NCBI GenBank assembly: GCA_963575745.1 | Contig: CAUYUJ010018646.1 | Coordinates: forward strand, 117,900-181,899 | Source: Prorocentrum cordatum | Taxonomy: Eukaryota > Sar > Dinophyceae > Prorocentrales > Prorocentraceae | Direction of reading: 5' to 3' | Length of the DNA: 64,000 nt | Shown here: in pieces, positions 20,095 through 32,205 of the stretch | How the letters are laid out: each line of letters starts with the position of its first letter | Position numbering within the stretch: the stretch's first letter is position 1 | Program-made: the position numbers and the translations under genes | The notes under the pieces: model-generated | Databases searched by the model: none | What the model was told of the DNA's origin: nothing | What the model saw: only the letters and a program-made list of their open reading frames with translations

Positions 20095-20790
20095 TATGTA
20101 TGTTTGCATGCCTGGATGCCTTGTACGTGCGTGCGTGCGTACGTCACTATGAATGTACGTCCGTCTGTGCTTGTCTGTCTGTATGTAAGTCGGTATGTAT
20201 ATATGTATGCATGCATGTATGCATGCATGCATGCATGCATGCATGCATGCATGTATCTATGCATGTATATAGATGTATGTATGTATGTATGTATGTATGT
20301 ATGTATGTATGCATGCACATATATGTATGTAGGTATGTATGTGTGTGTATGTGTGTGTATGTATGCATGTATGTATGTATGTATGTATGTATGTATGTAT
20401 GTATGCATGCATGCATGCATGCATGCATGCATGCATGCATGCATGCATGCATGATGTATGTATGTATGTATGTATGTATGTATGTATGTATGTATGTATG
20501 TATGTATGTATGTATGTATGTATGTATGTATGTATGTATGTACGTACGTACGTACGTACGTACGTACATACGTACGTACGTATGTATGTATGTATGTATG
20601 TATGTATGTATGTATGTATGTATGTATGGATGTATGTATGTATGTATGTATGTATGTATGTATGTATTTATGCATTCATACATATGCATGCATGTAGGTA
20701 TATACGTATGCATATACCTATGCATGTATGCATGTATGCATGGGCGTAGGTATGTATGTAAGTCGGTAGGTGCGTAGGTAAGTATGTTCC
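20095..20790. repeat. GTAT/GCAT tetranucleotide tract 2
   Basis: Long pure GTAT blocks, GCAT blocks and a GTAC block at about 20540-20580. Confidence 0.95.
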
Positions 20791-20934
20791 CCATTCAGAG
20801 CTAGTAGGGGTCCTAGCGGACTAGGTGAGGCGCGTCGGGAACTTTCCCTGGCCCGCCCGGGTGCCTGGGTGCCCAGGTGCCCAGGTACCCGGGGTGCGTT
20901 GGGAATTTTCCCGGATGCCCGGGTGCCCTGGTGC

Positions 20935-21325
20935 CTCATAGCCCTGTAGCCCTATAGCTCTATAGCCCTATAGCGCAATGGCCCTATAGCCCTGTAGCCA
21001 CATAGCCCAATAGCCCTATAGCCCGCTAGCCTTATAGCCCTATAGTCCTGCAGCCTTGTAGCCTTATAGCGTTATAGCCCTATAGCACTATAGCCTTATA
21101 GCCCCATAGCCCTATAGCCTATAGCCCCATAGCCTTATAGCCCTATAGCCCTATAGCCCTATAGTCCTATAGCCCAATCGCCCTATAACCCTATAGCCCT
21201 ATAGCCCCATAGTTTTTTAGCCACATTGCCCTACAGCCCTATAGCCCTATAGCCTGAAAGCCCTACAGCTCTATATGCCTATAGCCCCATAACCTTCTTG
21301 CCCAATAGCCCTACAGCCCTAACAA
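20935..21325. repeat. Degenerate octanucleotide TATAGCCC minisatellite
   Basis: About 45 imperfect units of TATAGCCC, preceded by a short GCCCGGGTGCC-type repeat (20850-20935). Confidence 0.9.
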
Positions 21326-21344
21326 TATTTGGATCGGCGTGTTT

Positions 21345-21658
21345 CCGGTATCATATGTATGTTTGCATGCATGCATGCATGTATGTAGGTATGTAGGCAT
21401 GCATGTTTGCATACGTGCATGCAGCATGCATGTATGTACGACAACATATATATATGTATGTATGTATGCATGCATGCATGCATGCATGCGTGTATGTATG
21501 CATGCATGTATGTATGTATGCATGCATATATGTATGTATGTATGCATGTATGTATGTATGTATGCATGTAGGTAGGTAGGTAGGTAGGTATGAATGTATG
21601 TACGTACGTATGTATGTATGTATGTATGTATGTATGCGTATGTGAATGTGTATATATG

Positions 21659-21694
<36 letters not shown>

Positions 21695-21724
21695 TGCATG
21701 CATGCATGCATGTATGTATGTATG

Positions 21725-21758
<34 letters not shown>

Positions 21759-22090
21759 TGCATGTATGTATGTATGTATGTATGTATGTATGGGTGTGTG
21801 TGTATGTATGTATGCATGTACGTATGTGTGTATGTATGTATGTATGCATGTAGGTAGGTATATAATGGATGGATGGATGGATGGATGGATGGCTGGATGT
21901 ATGTATGTATGCAGGTCGACAGGTAGGTGTGCATGCATGCATGCATGCATGTCTGGCTGTCTGCCTGCCTTTCTGTCTGTCTGTATGTATGTATGTATGT
22001 ATGTATGTGTGTGTGTGTTTGTACCCATGTCTGCGTCTAGTACACATGTATATATGAGTGCAATGTGTACATGATGCTCGTATGTATGCT
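21345..22090. repeat. GTAT/GCAT tetranucleotide tract 3
   Basis: Imperfect GTAT/GCAT repeat with short GTAG (21569-21590) and GGAT (21866-21894) sub-blocks. Confidence 0.95.
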
Positions 22091-22985
22091 GGTATGTATG
22101 CACCTGTCGCTATCGCCGTCACTCGAGTCGGTGGCTCTGACCAGAGGGTGGCGGTGACTGTGGCAGTGCCGAACCACGCCTTGAGTCCAGCAAGGCATGA
22201 TGGTGCACACCCGACTTGTCGTATCGTTCAAAGGTGTGCTGTTGACCGAACCTTCTTTTTGGGCCATCGTTAGCCGCGCTGGAGTTCCGCGCAAAGTACG
22301 CGTGCACGTATATACGTGAGTATCTCTTGGGTGGCAGGGGAAGATGGGAAGATGGACGATGGAGCGGGCAGGGGGACGAACATGGAGGGACATAGGGGAG
22401 GAGAGAGAAGGGTGATGGATGCGGAGAAGGCGGATGTGGCGTAATGAAGAGGATGAGGCGCAAATGAAGGGAGGGAGGGTGAGACGGGTATAGTGGGGGG
22501 GGGAGGATCCCAGTGCTCGAAACGCCCTGGCTATTCTGCATATCGAGACGTTTGTGTGGCCAGCGGGCAGAACTTACCCCCAGAGCTGCAGGAGGGTGAG
22601 TCCGACGGGCGCAGAAGCAGGAGAAAGAGTAGGGCGGGAGGAGGGGAGCAGGAGGGGATGATGAGTGGGGCGAGGAGGAGGAGGAGGAGGCCCAGGAGGA
22701 GGAGGAGGAGGACCAGTAGTTGGAGCAGGAGGGGGAGGAGGAGGAGGAGGAGCAGGCGGAGGAGGAGGAGGACCAGTGTACACCCAAGGGTCATCAACGA
22801 TGTTGTAATAAACCCTCCCTCCAAGCTCCCCCTTCATAGGCCCCTACAACGATTCATTTCCACTGAGGGAACTGCCCCGTTGAGAGAGAACCGCTTGGAG
22901 ACCCTAAAGCATGCCAACACAGTGTTCTCGGGATTTCAACGCCACTCAACAACCTGACTATTGCGGATTGACGATCCCGAATCGT
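22091..22985. other. Spacer with GGA tract
   Basis: No gene recognised. A GGA-rich tract occupies about 22675-22775. Confidence 0.45.
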
Positions 22986-23395
22986 GCCAGAACGGCATTC
23001 CGGGGACGTCACCACCGCGAACCAACGTAACTGTTGCACCCTCATAATCCTGAACCCTTCCAACACACCATTCCTGGTACATTGATCATGGAAATCGGTG
23101 AAACTCTTGCACATAAAAAACAAGCCCGAAACAACGACTGTGCGCGGCGCTGAAACGAGAGCCACATATTGAAACGGAACCAACATCAATATTCGAACCT
23201 CCCGCACTGTTTTATAACGAGCGTGCGCGGCGCTAAGGCGAGAACCACATTTTGAAGACCATCCGCCCGCAATCCGTGCAACTTTTGCAAAGTTGAAAAA
23301 CGAATGTGCGCGGCGCTAATGCGAGAACCACATTCTGACAACCACCCGCTCTTCATCTGTGAAACTGTTACCGATTAAGCTAGCCTGGTCCGCCA
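22986..23395 (-). repeat. Tandem GCGCCGCGCAC repeat family, locus 1
   Basis: Three imperfect units of about 70-110 nt share GTGCGCGGCGCTAA..CGAGA.CCACAT.TTGA (near 23139, 23224 and 23307). The reverse complement of the core recurs at 34.4-34.9 kb. Confidence 0.65.
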
Positions 23396-23660
23396 TCAAA
23401 TTTGGCCTCGGGGTGCGACAAGGAGAACTTATCCACAAATAGAAGGAATGGAGGAGCAGGAGGAGACGGGAGGGCGGGAGGGAGGGAGGGAGGGAGGAAG
23501 GGAGGGAGGGAGGGAGGGAGGGAGGGGGGAGGAGGAGGAGGAGGAGGTGGTGGATGAGGAGGAGGAGAATGAGGAGGAGGAGAAGACGGAGGAGGATGAG
23601 GAAACCAGATACAAGAGCGCGCCGAGTTGGGTGGGAGGAGGAGGAGGAACACGGATAATA
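23396..23660. repeat. GGGA/GGA purine tract
   Basis: GGGA repeats at about 23476-23530, then GGA repeats. Confidence 0.85.
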
Positions 23661-23899
23661 AGGCGAGCTGCGTAAAAACGAACACTAACATTGAAACGTA
23701 CGAACTTTCAATAAAAATTTTAATCGTAGTGCTAGCAAGACGAACGCTAGCACGAATAAGATACTAATGCTCAGGCTAATACTGTGAATGAGGAAGATCA
23801 CACAACAATCGTACGAGTAAGCCGAATCATACGAACAACACAACTAACACTGCGACTACTACGGCTATTTAGTTTTGGTATTAATACGGCGAATGCGAA

Positions 23900-24073
23900 C
23901 ACTACCACTACCACTACCACCACTACTACTACTACTGCTGCTGCTGCTGCTACTACTATTACTACTACTACTACTACTGCTGCTGCTGCTACTACTACTA
24001 CGACTACTACTACTACTCCTACTACTACTACTGCTGCTGCTGCTACTACTGCTACTACTACTACTACTACTGT

Positions 24074-24134
<61 letters not shown>

Positions 24135-24146
24135 ACGACGGCTACG

Positions 24147-24194
<48 letters not shown>

Positions 24195-24196
24195 GA

Positions 24197-24268
<72 letters not shown>
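23900..24268. repeat. ACT/GCT trinucleotide tract
   Basis: About 370 nt of ACT repeats with GCT and ACG blocks. The poly-Thr, poly-Leu and poly-Ser frames are by-products. Confidence 0.95.
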
Positions 24269-24272
<4 letters not shown>

Positions 24273-24407
24273 CGTACGATGATGAATATTGATAATACTA
24301 TTGAGAATGGGAAGCATACTGGCAATATTACTCGTACCAGAGAGAATGCTCATACCTAGTGCTAAGTATACTCGCCATACTGCGAACATGGGTATCAAAC
24401 GAATCAG

Positions 24408-24992
24408 AGGAGGAGGAGGAGGAGGAGGAGGAGGAGGAGGAGGAGGAGGGAGGAGGAGGAGGAGGAGGAGGAGGAGGAGGAGGAGGAGGAGGAGGAGGAG
24501 GAGGAGGAGGAGGAGGAGGAGGAGGAGGAGGAGGAGGAGGAGGAGGAGGAGGAGGAGGAGGAGGAGGAGGAGGAGGAGGAGGAGGAGGAGGAAGAAGAAG
24601 AATAAGAAGAACAAGAAGAAAAAGAAGAAGAGGAGGAGGAGGAGGAGGAGGAGGGGCGGGCGGCGGCGGCCGGCGGGCGGAGGCGGCAGAGGCGGAGGCG
24701 GAGGCGGAGGCGGCAGAGGCGGCCGAGGCGGCGGCGCGGCGGCGGCGGCGGCGGCGGAGGAGGAGGAGGAGGAGGAGGAGGAGGAGAGGGAGGCGGAGGA
24801 GGAGGAGGAGGAGGAGGAGAGGAGGAGGAGGAGGAGGAGGAGGGGGAGGAGGGAGGAGGGGAGGAGGGAGGAGGGAGGAGGAGGGAGGGAGGAGGGAGGA
24901 GGGAGGAGGGAGGAGGGAGGGGGAGGGAGGAGGAGGAGGACGAGGAGGAGGAGGAGGAGGAGGAGGAGGAGGAGGAGGAGGAGGAGGAGGAG
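24408..24992. repeat. GGA trinucleotide tract, 0.6 kb
   Basis: Nearly continuous GGA with GAA, GGC and GGGA interruptions. Every frame is open and low-complexity. Confidence 0.95.
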
Positions 24993-25629
24993 CCTGCGCC
25001 CCCGTGGCCCGCCAGGGGGGCGTCCCCGTCGCAGGCTGCCGCCCCCATCCGCGCCCCGCGCGCCCGCGGCACGGACGCCGCCGCCCGCACGGGCGGTGGG
25101 GCGCCTCTCCGAGGATGGCCTCTCGCGGAGGGCCCCGTCGGCGGCCCCCCCCCCCAGCGCTCAATTCAATTCTTCCGATTCGATTCGATTCGATTTCGAT
25201 CGACTCGCACTCGCTTTGGACCGATTTCTCGCTGGATGCCTACTGGCCTGCCGATCTCGGCCGATCCAACTTCTCCCGACTCGACTGCCGCGTTCCGCCG
25301 ATCCGATGAATTTCGATCGCCGATCAGACTTATCGATTCGATGTTGGCCTCTCCTGCCCCGTCGGCGGCCCCTCCTGCTTGGCTTCGCGGACGCCGCCGC
25401 CAAGCGGGCGGGCTTCGGAACACGGCCTCTTGCCGAGGGTGCCCCGCCGGCGGGCGCCCCCCCCCCCCGCGCCTTGCGGCGTGCGAAGTGGGGCCTCCTT
25501 CAGCCGCGGTGCTCTCCCCCCCGTGCTTCGTGTTTCGGGGTGGCCTAATTACCTCCTGGCTCCGTGGGTCGTTGTGTATTTATTGAGGGGCGAGACGTGG
25601 GGGGCAGCGAGGGCTGCAGACAAGGGGCC
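24993..25629. other. GC-rich spacer left of the Copia element
   Basis: No gene recognised. It contains a short ATTCG repeat near 25160-25200. Confidence 0.4.
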
Positions 25630-25634
25630 TTGGA

Positions 25635-25877
25635 TGTTAGCTACAAGCAATCATTTCGCAGCCCTCCAGCATTTATCCTCTGACGTGTTTCATGTTTGTT
25701 CCATATCCAGCATGATTTCCTTTCTCAAGCCTTACAGGGAGGGATGCCATTATGATGTAGACCCTGCGGCATCAGGAGCCGCCACAGGACGACGGCAGCT
25801 GGCGACGTCTTGCCAAAAGGACTGTGAGCTATTGGGAGTTGTTTGGATATTCTTTATGGAGTTTTTTTTGTTTGATT

Positions 25878-25915
<38 letters not shown>

Positions 25916-25997
25916 CCGACGCTGCCGCGTTCCGCCTGGACCGAGAATACACACATATATATATATACATGCTATATATATATAGACTTCGCTAACA
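25635..25997 (+). repeat. 5' LTR of the Copia element
   Basis: 363 nt with perfect short terminal inverted repeats TGTTAGC/GCTAACA. It contains an expanded TA repeat (25878-25913) absent from the right LTR, and a second TA stretch near 25956-25984. Confidence 0.9.
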
Positions 25998-26009
25998 TGG
26001 TAGCGGAGC
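25998..26009 (+). other. Primer-binding site
   Basis: TGGTAGCGGAGC lies directly next to the left LTR. It resembles the complement of the 3' end of initiator tRNA-Met. Confidence 0.7.
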
Positions 26010-26034
26010 TGCACAGGAGATCCACGGCAGGAAC

Positions 26035-26090
26035 CAGACGTTCAATTTCAGTGTGTTAGACTCAGACGTTCAATTTCAGTGTGTTCGACT
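26035..26090. repeat. 28-bp tandem duplication in the Copia leader
   Basis: Two units (26035-26062 and 26063-26090) differ at one position. Confidence 0.9.
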
Positions 26091-26408
26091 GAGAAGGGGG
26101 TTCCAACTTGGAACGGGGATCCTCTACTGTTTGAGAATTGCGCCAATGCCTTTTTTTGGCGCGGAGCAGGAGTCCAGTCGAATGAAAAAGGGTTGGCCGC
26201 AGCTCGACAGTGGTCTGCGCTGAAGAGAACTGACAAGGAAACGGTGAAGGACCTACGACCAGCGACGATATTGAACGGCGATGGCGTTGATAATCTTCTC
26301 CATCATCTCATGGAATGGCTTCTCGCTGAGATACCGATGCCCGGCGCCTACCAGAATATCAGGAGGCGCGAACAATGGGTTCGGAAAGCAGGCGAGGTGA
26401 TCGGATAA
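26079..26408 (+). pseudogene. Copia gag, N-terminal part
   Basis: Contains VPTWNGDP, AARQWSALK and LNGDGVDNLLHHLMEWL, matching from memory the gag start of dinoflagellate Copia elements (a W-DGDP motif, then a helical capsid-like region). It ends at a stop before the zinc knuckle, which lies in another frame 0.8 kb downstream, so gag is broken. Confidence 0.65.
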
Positions 26409-27014
26409 TACATCATCATATCGGATACCTTGTTCAGGAAAGTGCGATAAACTCTACGGAGTTTACGGGAGGATCGACAGCGTCGCTCTGGTCAGAAGAT
26501 TGGTGGGACATGCCTACCCAGAGCTGCAGGGAATGACGAGACCCGGGTGACGCGAGCGCCGGCTGGTACGGATTTCGGCGAAGAGCGTTTCGAAGAAGCG
26601 GCGTAACATGCTGAAACGTACGAGTCAGAAGATCAGAACCGTACCGGCGACGGAAACCTGAATTTCTTCGAGCCGAGCTTCGAGGTTATCGCCTCTTAGA
26701 TAACGCGCGGCTCGGACGTGCGGAGAGACAGATGATCCTGGTGGGCATTCAGAACGACGCGAGCTACCAGACGGTGCTGACGCAACTTCGGGCCGCCTGA
26801 CACGACAAAGACACGCGCGATCGTGATCGACCGCAGCAGAAAGGTGGTTTCACAGGCCGTGCGTTTGCTTTCCAGCAGGAAGATCTCTCGGAATGGTGTT
26901 CGGCAGCAGACACATTTGGCAGTGCGAAGATTTTTCCAGTGTTTGGTGGTGTGGATTCTTCCCTGCTGACTACGAGTCATGGGCTATCGATGGGAACGAT
27001 TCTGAATTCGGCTC

Positions 27015-27593
27015 GTGGCCATCTCAGGATATTGGGGCCAGCAGCAGTGGGTGCAGCACGCCGGGCAGGATCCACCGCCGCAGCAGAGCGGTATCAATCA
27101 TGAGGACGAGGCCCTGGAGGAGCAAGCGGCCGCTGCGGAGGTATTCGCAGCGGAGGCCAGTCGAACCTCGCCAGGGGCACGTGCAGCAGTGGCCGAGAAT
27201 CGCAAGAACAAAGGTTACTCTCCGAGCAAGAGCAGGACAAAGGGAATCAGCTCGAGCAGCAACGGCAAGGGATGCTTGATCTGCGGCCGACCTGGGCAGC
27301 ATTGGCGCGGGTGTGCTGGTTGTAGCTCGGCCAATGGCAGGCACGTCGTTTCCAGGGGCAGGGGTTTCGGATCCAAGGGTTCCTGGAAAGGCAAGAGCAA
27401 TTTCGGCAAGGGCAAGGGCTTGCCATCGTGCTGCATGAATTGGGGGTATTTTCGACCTTCGCGTTATCTGGTCTGTGTCCAATCCTGTGTCGTCCGGGCT
27501 GGTGCTGGTCTGTGGGGCGACTGCTGCGGCGGGCGTCGGAGACGCGTTGACATTGCTCGTCGAGGCGGCGATGAAGAAGTATCCGCAGTCTGA
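27015..27593 (+). pseudogene. Copia gag C-terminal part with zinc knuckle
   Basis: Gln/Ser-rich sequence leads to GCLICGRPGQHWRGC, a retroviral-type zinc knuckle with non-standard spacing (CX2CX5HX3C rather than CX2CX4HX4C). A Gly/Lys/Ser-rich tail follows. The frame then drifts away from the protease-like sequence. Confidence 0.65.
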
Positions 27594-27841
27594 GTACCAC
27601 ACCTACGGAGACGACAAGCAGTGGTTCAAATTTGCGAATGGAGAGTGGGGCCAGGCTGTGTCCGTATCTGATGGGGGTCGATTGGTTGCACGATCGCGAC
27701 GTGAGCTTCAGGAACAACTCCTTGCAGCTCTACGACCCAGAGGGCAATCCGGCGGAGAGAGTGAGTCTGCGCCGAGGCCGCTCTGGGCGTCGGCTCCTGG
27801 ACGTGCTTGGGCCCCTGAAGCCCAAGGGGCCGACCGGGTAG
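27475..27841 (+). pseudogene. Copia aspartic-protease remnant
   Basis: One frame has LVLVCGATAAAGVGDAL and QWFKFANGEWGQAVS. After a frameshift near 27650 the next has YLMGVDWLHDRDVSF. This matches the start, flap and end of the protease of dinoflagellate Copia elements. The position where the catalytic Asp is expected (D-C-G-A) reads Val. Confidence 0.5.
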
Positions 27842-28223
27842 GGGCGGCGCGCCAGTGCCCGAGATCCAATGGGCCTTCAGGTGACCAGGAGATGTCAGGA
27901 GAAGATGTTCACAGTCAGTCGGATGCCTTTCGATCTGACGGTGCGGGCGATCGAGGGGACCAGCGGGCTGATCCCGCTCGCGATCGGTTCGAGCGATTCC
28001 AGCGAACGGCGGCCACGAGGGGTCGTCTGTTGCGACGGCGCCACTCGATCCGAGACTCGCCTTGACATGTTGTTTCACGGACGATTGAGACTAGTCGAAC
28101 CGACGATCGAGTTCTGTTTGTTGGCATGCTATCTTCCAGCTCGAGCTCGACCCCGTCCGTTGGCATCTAGGCAGCAAGACCTCTCGATCCGACTGCAGGC
28201 ACGGGGGGCTTCTCTGCCCATTT

Positions 28224-28550
28224 ATGCCATGTCGTATGCCTCGGACGCATTCAGAGGTTCCATGCGCGGACCGCGGGGATATCCCGCGGTGCGCGCCCAG
28301 CCGGGCGGGCCCGCGATGCAAGAGCTACTCGCGCTGCGGCCGGCGCGAGGTGTCGAGCTACCAGCAGACTAACGCCGGGGCGTGGCTGGAGTGCGACGAG
28401 TGCGCTTTCAGGCGGGACTGCGTTCCGAAGAAGGTTTTCTCGGGGAACGACCGCGGGCAACCGCGGCCCGAGGTGGCGCGGCAGGTGCTCGGCGAGATGG
28501 TCATGGGCGACCGGGGGCCGACGGCGACCTTGGTCGGGCGCCCTGTCTAG
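28224..28550 (+). pseudogene. Zinc-ribbon-like segment of the Copia polyprotein
   Basis: Cys/Arg-rich sequence ending in AWLECDECAFRRDCVPKKV. Equivalent segments with paired cysteines lie between protease and integrase in other dinoflagellate Copia polyproteins (recalled, not searched). The frame stops at 28550. Confidence 0.4.
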
Positions 28551-28879
28551 AAGCACGGGCAGTCCAAGCGCGAGGGCAGGATCGAGAAGGAGATGGGCCA
28601 GACCGAGGTTCTCCTGGTCGGCGCGACGCACCTCCTACCAGACTGGCCGAAGCGGGCTCTCGTGGAAAAGGAGCTCGTCGAAGCGTCCTCGGGCTCGCCG
28701 GGTCGCGCGCCCGTGACGACGCCGCCTTCGACTTCGCCGGCGGGCGCCGACCGCGGCGAAGGCAGCGCCCCCGGTCGCGGTGAAGGTCCAGCAGGTGAAG
28801 ATCCAGCAGAGCGCCGGCGGTCATGCAGTACCAATCAATCTGGACATGCGGGATCAAGCTCTTGTCGGGGTGGGCGAGG

Positions 28880-29690
28880 CGGAAGCCTGAAGAGCCTTGC
28901 GGCCAAGCAGCAGAAGATCCCGTGCGCGGGCGCCTTTGCGACGGGGCGTGCTATCACGGGCCTCGCCGGTTCCGTCGTGGAGGTATCGACCCAGGGCAGA
29001 GCCGATTTCGCCGAGGTATTTTGCTTGCCGAGCTCCGGGCTGAACTCAGGGGTGCTGGCCGAGGGGTTTGAGTGCCGGCGCTTGAATCTCGAGCAGGGGT
29101 GGGATTTCAACGCGACGGAGTCGATTGCGAAGGCCATGGAATGTGCGGAAGAGAAGTCGCCGCGTAAGACGTGGGCTTCAACGACGTGCAAGTATGTTTC
29201 GGTCGCGCAGAGTCTCGCGCCATAATTGAAGAGGGGCGCAGTCAGACGGCATAACTATCTTCGCGGGCGACTGCGAGCTCGGAAGCTCAGCGGTCTTGCA
29301 GTGGATCTCGTTTTGGAATGCTACGCAACGGCTGGGGCATCTACTGGGGGCCGCCTCGCAATTCCATTTGAGGGGGCGTCTCCCGAGATCTGTCGTCTCA
29401 GGTCTACGGCGGAGAAGCTTCTCGGGCGACCTCTCGTGGTGCGGATCGACGGATATCAGTCTGGCTCTCGTGGCGACTATGGCGTTTTGCGCAGTGGGGC
29501 CTGGGGCGTTCTTGCGTCTGACGAGCGTTTCGCCAATTGCATGTCTCGGCGCTGTGCGCGTGATCGCGCCCGCAACGTCCTCGAGGGCTTGGCGGCGGTG
29601 GCGGCTTCTGCTTGCTGCCCAGATGCGATGGTCAAGCGCATCGTGAAGGGCTTCGCGCAGGACCTACGCAGGAGCGATCTGGTGGGCGAG
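28880..29690 (+). pseudogene. Methyltransferase-like extra domain of the Copia polyprotein
   Basis: Frames 28593-29225 and 29226-30047 carry GRADFAEVFCLPS, LNLEQGWDF and then SDERFANCMSRRC followed by VLEGLAA and MVKRIVKGFAQDL. The combination resembles a domain inserted before integrase in many dinoflagellate Copia elements and thought to be SAM-methyltransferase-like. The central catalytic part is not recognisable here and frames change within the domain. Confidence 0.4.
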
Positions 29691-29709
29691 TTCTGGACCA
29701 ACGCGCAGT

Positions 29710-30276
29710 TTGGGCCGATCGCTGGGGACAGACCTCAAGAAAATGCCCTGGAGTCAGACTCTAAGCGCCGCAAGAGCACGCCAGATGACGATGGGGGAGA
29801 TCGAGGGCGCGCGCAGGTGGATCAAGGAGCTGCGCAGGACGGGCGGCCTCATGTCGAAGACGAACATCAAGGTTACGCTGCAGCGGCGAGGCTGTCCAGC
29901 CTGGGTCTCGGAGATGGTGGGCGAGCTCGAGTGCGATGCTTGCCAGGGGGCCAGGGGTGTTCAACCTCGGGCTGGAGCGTCACTCAGCCTGCCTCCCCGA
30001 CTGCGGCGAGCTGTGAAGATGGATTGCTTCGAGCTCGAGGTGCATAATCCCGAGGTCTTGGCAGCGCTGCATCTGGATGCGACCCGCAAGCTGGCCGTCC
30101 GAGGAGTATTCGACGAGGTCGAATTTCGCGGGCGACGTGATTACTTCGAGCCGAAGGGCCAGGATGTGCCGGGCCACCTTCTCGAGGACGGGCGGCAGCG
30201 CGAACCGCGACGTCCGTGTTTGATCGCTGATCCAGGTGGGGGTTTCGCGGGCTGGCGGCGGACCTGTAGGTGCTGA
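29710..30276 (+). pseudogene. Copia integrase, zinc and core region
   Basis: GCPAWVSEMVGELECDACQG fits the CxxC half of the integrase zinc domain. It is followed by LPPRLRRAVKMDCFEL (first catalytic Asp) and LIADPGGGFAG (second catalytic Asp region, with Gly where many family members have Glu). The third acidic residue was not found in frame. Confidence 0.6.
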
Positions 30277-30539
30277 TCCGCGCGATCAAGGAGACGGCGC
30301 GGCGGGTCGCCCTGGGCGAGCCTGCTCTTACTTTGACAGATTGCCTGTCCGTAGCGCGTTCGGCGCAAGACAATTCACACGTGGTATCAGGATGCGCTCC
30401 TGTCCAGTGAGCCCTCTGGAGCTGCCCGCGAGGGCTGCCAGGTCGCCAAGGAGGCGGACGTTCTCAACTGGCACGGACTTGCTCATTCGGAGTTGCTGAG
30501 GGCACGGGCGGAGAACATCTACTTGGAAGAGCAGCGCAG

Positions 30540-30900
30540 GAGCGTCGAAGCGAGGCTCAACGCTCCTTCCGTCGGAAGCTTTCCGAGTGCAAGCCGGGCG
30601 ACTGGGTTTGTTTCTTCGACGAGGTGCGGGCCGAGGATTCCGAGGTGCCTGGTTCGGCCCAGCCAGTGTCGCGGCGCTCGAGCCCAGGGTGAATTCCGGC
30701 GGCAAGATCGGCGACGAGTCGGAAGGGATGCGTGCCATCTCGGTGGCGTGGGTCGCGCGCGGTACGCGACTCATTCGATGGCCGGCAATATAGTCATCGT
30801 TCGGTGGTGGTTTCTTCCATCAAGTGGGGTATCTCGGCAGGAGCATCTCCGCGGATGGGTGTGATGCTCAAGAAGTCGGGCCAGAGGTAGTACATCGACT
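30540..30900 (+). pseudogene. Integrase C-terminal region remnant
   Basis: One frame reads KLSECKPGDWVCFFDEVR, the small basic/aromatic post-core motif of Copia integrases. Scattered similarity follows in shifting frames, then a Pro/Asp/Arg-rich stretch (30950-31080). Confidence 0.45.
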
Positions 30901-31801
30901 TGGCAGGGGATCTACCCTCGGAGAGACAGTTGGCCGAGTCACTCGGGGATTTACCTGGTCGCCCTGAGCCGCCGACCGACCTACCGGACCAGCCGCCGAC
31001 CGACGCGCGAGATCAACGACCGATCGACCAACCAGGCGAGCTACCGACCGACATCAGACGAGCTGCCGACCGATCAAACCACGCGGCAAACCGCGGACCG
31101 ACCAGCACCGCCACAGGAACCTATAAACGGCGAGTCGGAGTCTTCCGAGGTGATACCTGGGCCAGCCAGGTCGGACAGACCTGAGCGGGGTGCGATTTGG
31201 AGGGTGAGGCTACGACGGAAGATGCGTCCGTATGAGGTGATTGGAGGAGAAGGTCGGACCGATCAAGAAGACGTGGCAACGGATATTGGAGGCGATGCCA
31301 GTGATTGGCAAGTGTACGATAAGTCCGATGCGAAGCAGGCCGTGGATCACAGCGACGAGTTTTCCTGGCCAGACGGCCAGGAGACACGGATCGGGACGGA
31401 GCCTGTGCCTGGGGATTCTCAGGTAGATTCCGAGGCGGAAGATATGCGCCTGCAGATGACAGGTCCCCTCAAACACGAGCGCGCTCAGATGATTTGGACT
31501 GCCTGCGCGACTTGCGCGCTGACGATCAGCAGCATTACGTGTGCCAGGCGGGCAACTAGGAGCCTGAGATCAGCATGTATTTGGAGAGGTACAGCTGGCA
31601 ACAACGAGTCGATTGCGTTCTTCAGGAACAGCGAGGAGCACCGCGAGTGCGTGGAGGTCAGCGCGGACTTCGAGCAGCCGAGCGACTTTCTCCGGGATCC
31701 GACTCTGTGGCTTTCGAAGAGACCCGGTGACGGCAAGTCCAAGGGGGCGAGCTGCAACCAGCTGGGCCCGGGGCAGCAGCGGCTGCTGAGCAGCCACAGC
31801 T

Positions 31802-32070
31802 GTGGCTGCTGAGCAGCCGCAGCTGGACGACGCGATGGTGAAGGAACCCAATCAGGTGATGATCTTCAGGGTCTTCAAAAGGGTTCAGCGCGAAAAGCTG
31901 AAGGTTATCGACGAGAAGGAGATCGTGAAGATGCGTTGGGTCCTCGCGTGGAAGTGCCGGGAAGGTGCCCCCAGAAAGGCGATGGTTATCCTAGTCATTT
32001 TGGGGTGCGAGCATTCTTGGCTCACGGAGCTGGTTACCTCGGCGTTTACGATGGGAAAGCTAGCGCGTTC
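31802..32070 (+). pseudogene. Copia reverse transcriptase, N-terminal part
   Basis: DEKEIVKMRWVLAWK, then APRKAM..LVILGCEHSWL and TSAFTM, the start of a Copia RT. The frame is cut off by a CATA/TA microsatellite at 32071-32112. Confidence 0.7.
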
Positions 32071-32072
32071 TA

Positions 32073-32108
<36 letters not shown>

Positions 32109-32205
32109 TATAAGTGTTTCCTCCCCTCCTTCTTTTTAGTAGTCTGCTTCTTCTTATTATTAGTATTCGTTCTCTTTTTCCGTGCCACACGTGTGCCCTC
32201 TGTCG
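32071..32205. repeat. Microsatellite-bearing insertion in the RT region
   Basis: CATA repeats (32071-32102) run into TA repeats (to 32112), then A/T-rich sequence unlike the rest of the element. RT similarity resumes at about 32206 (DFGDASAAFLLAD). Confidence 0.6.

Noticed and set aside
20935-21325. TATAGCCC repeat as telomeric DNA
   Set aside because: The unit is eight bases and degenerate, unlike the seven-base repeat expected in dinoflagellates, and it lies inside the contig.
23784-25548. Poly-Thr, poly-Leu, poly-Ser, poly-Gly and poly-Arg frames
   Set aside because: These are by-products of ACT and GGA trinucleotide tracts with no non-repeat domain attached.
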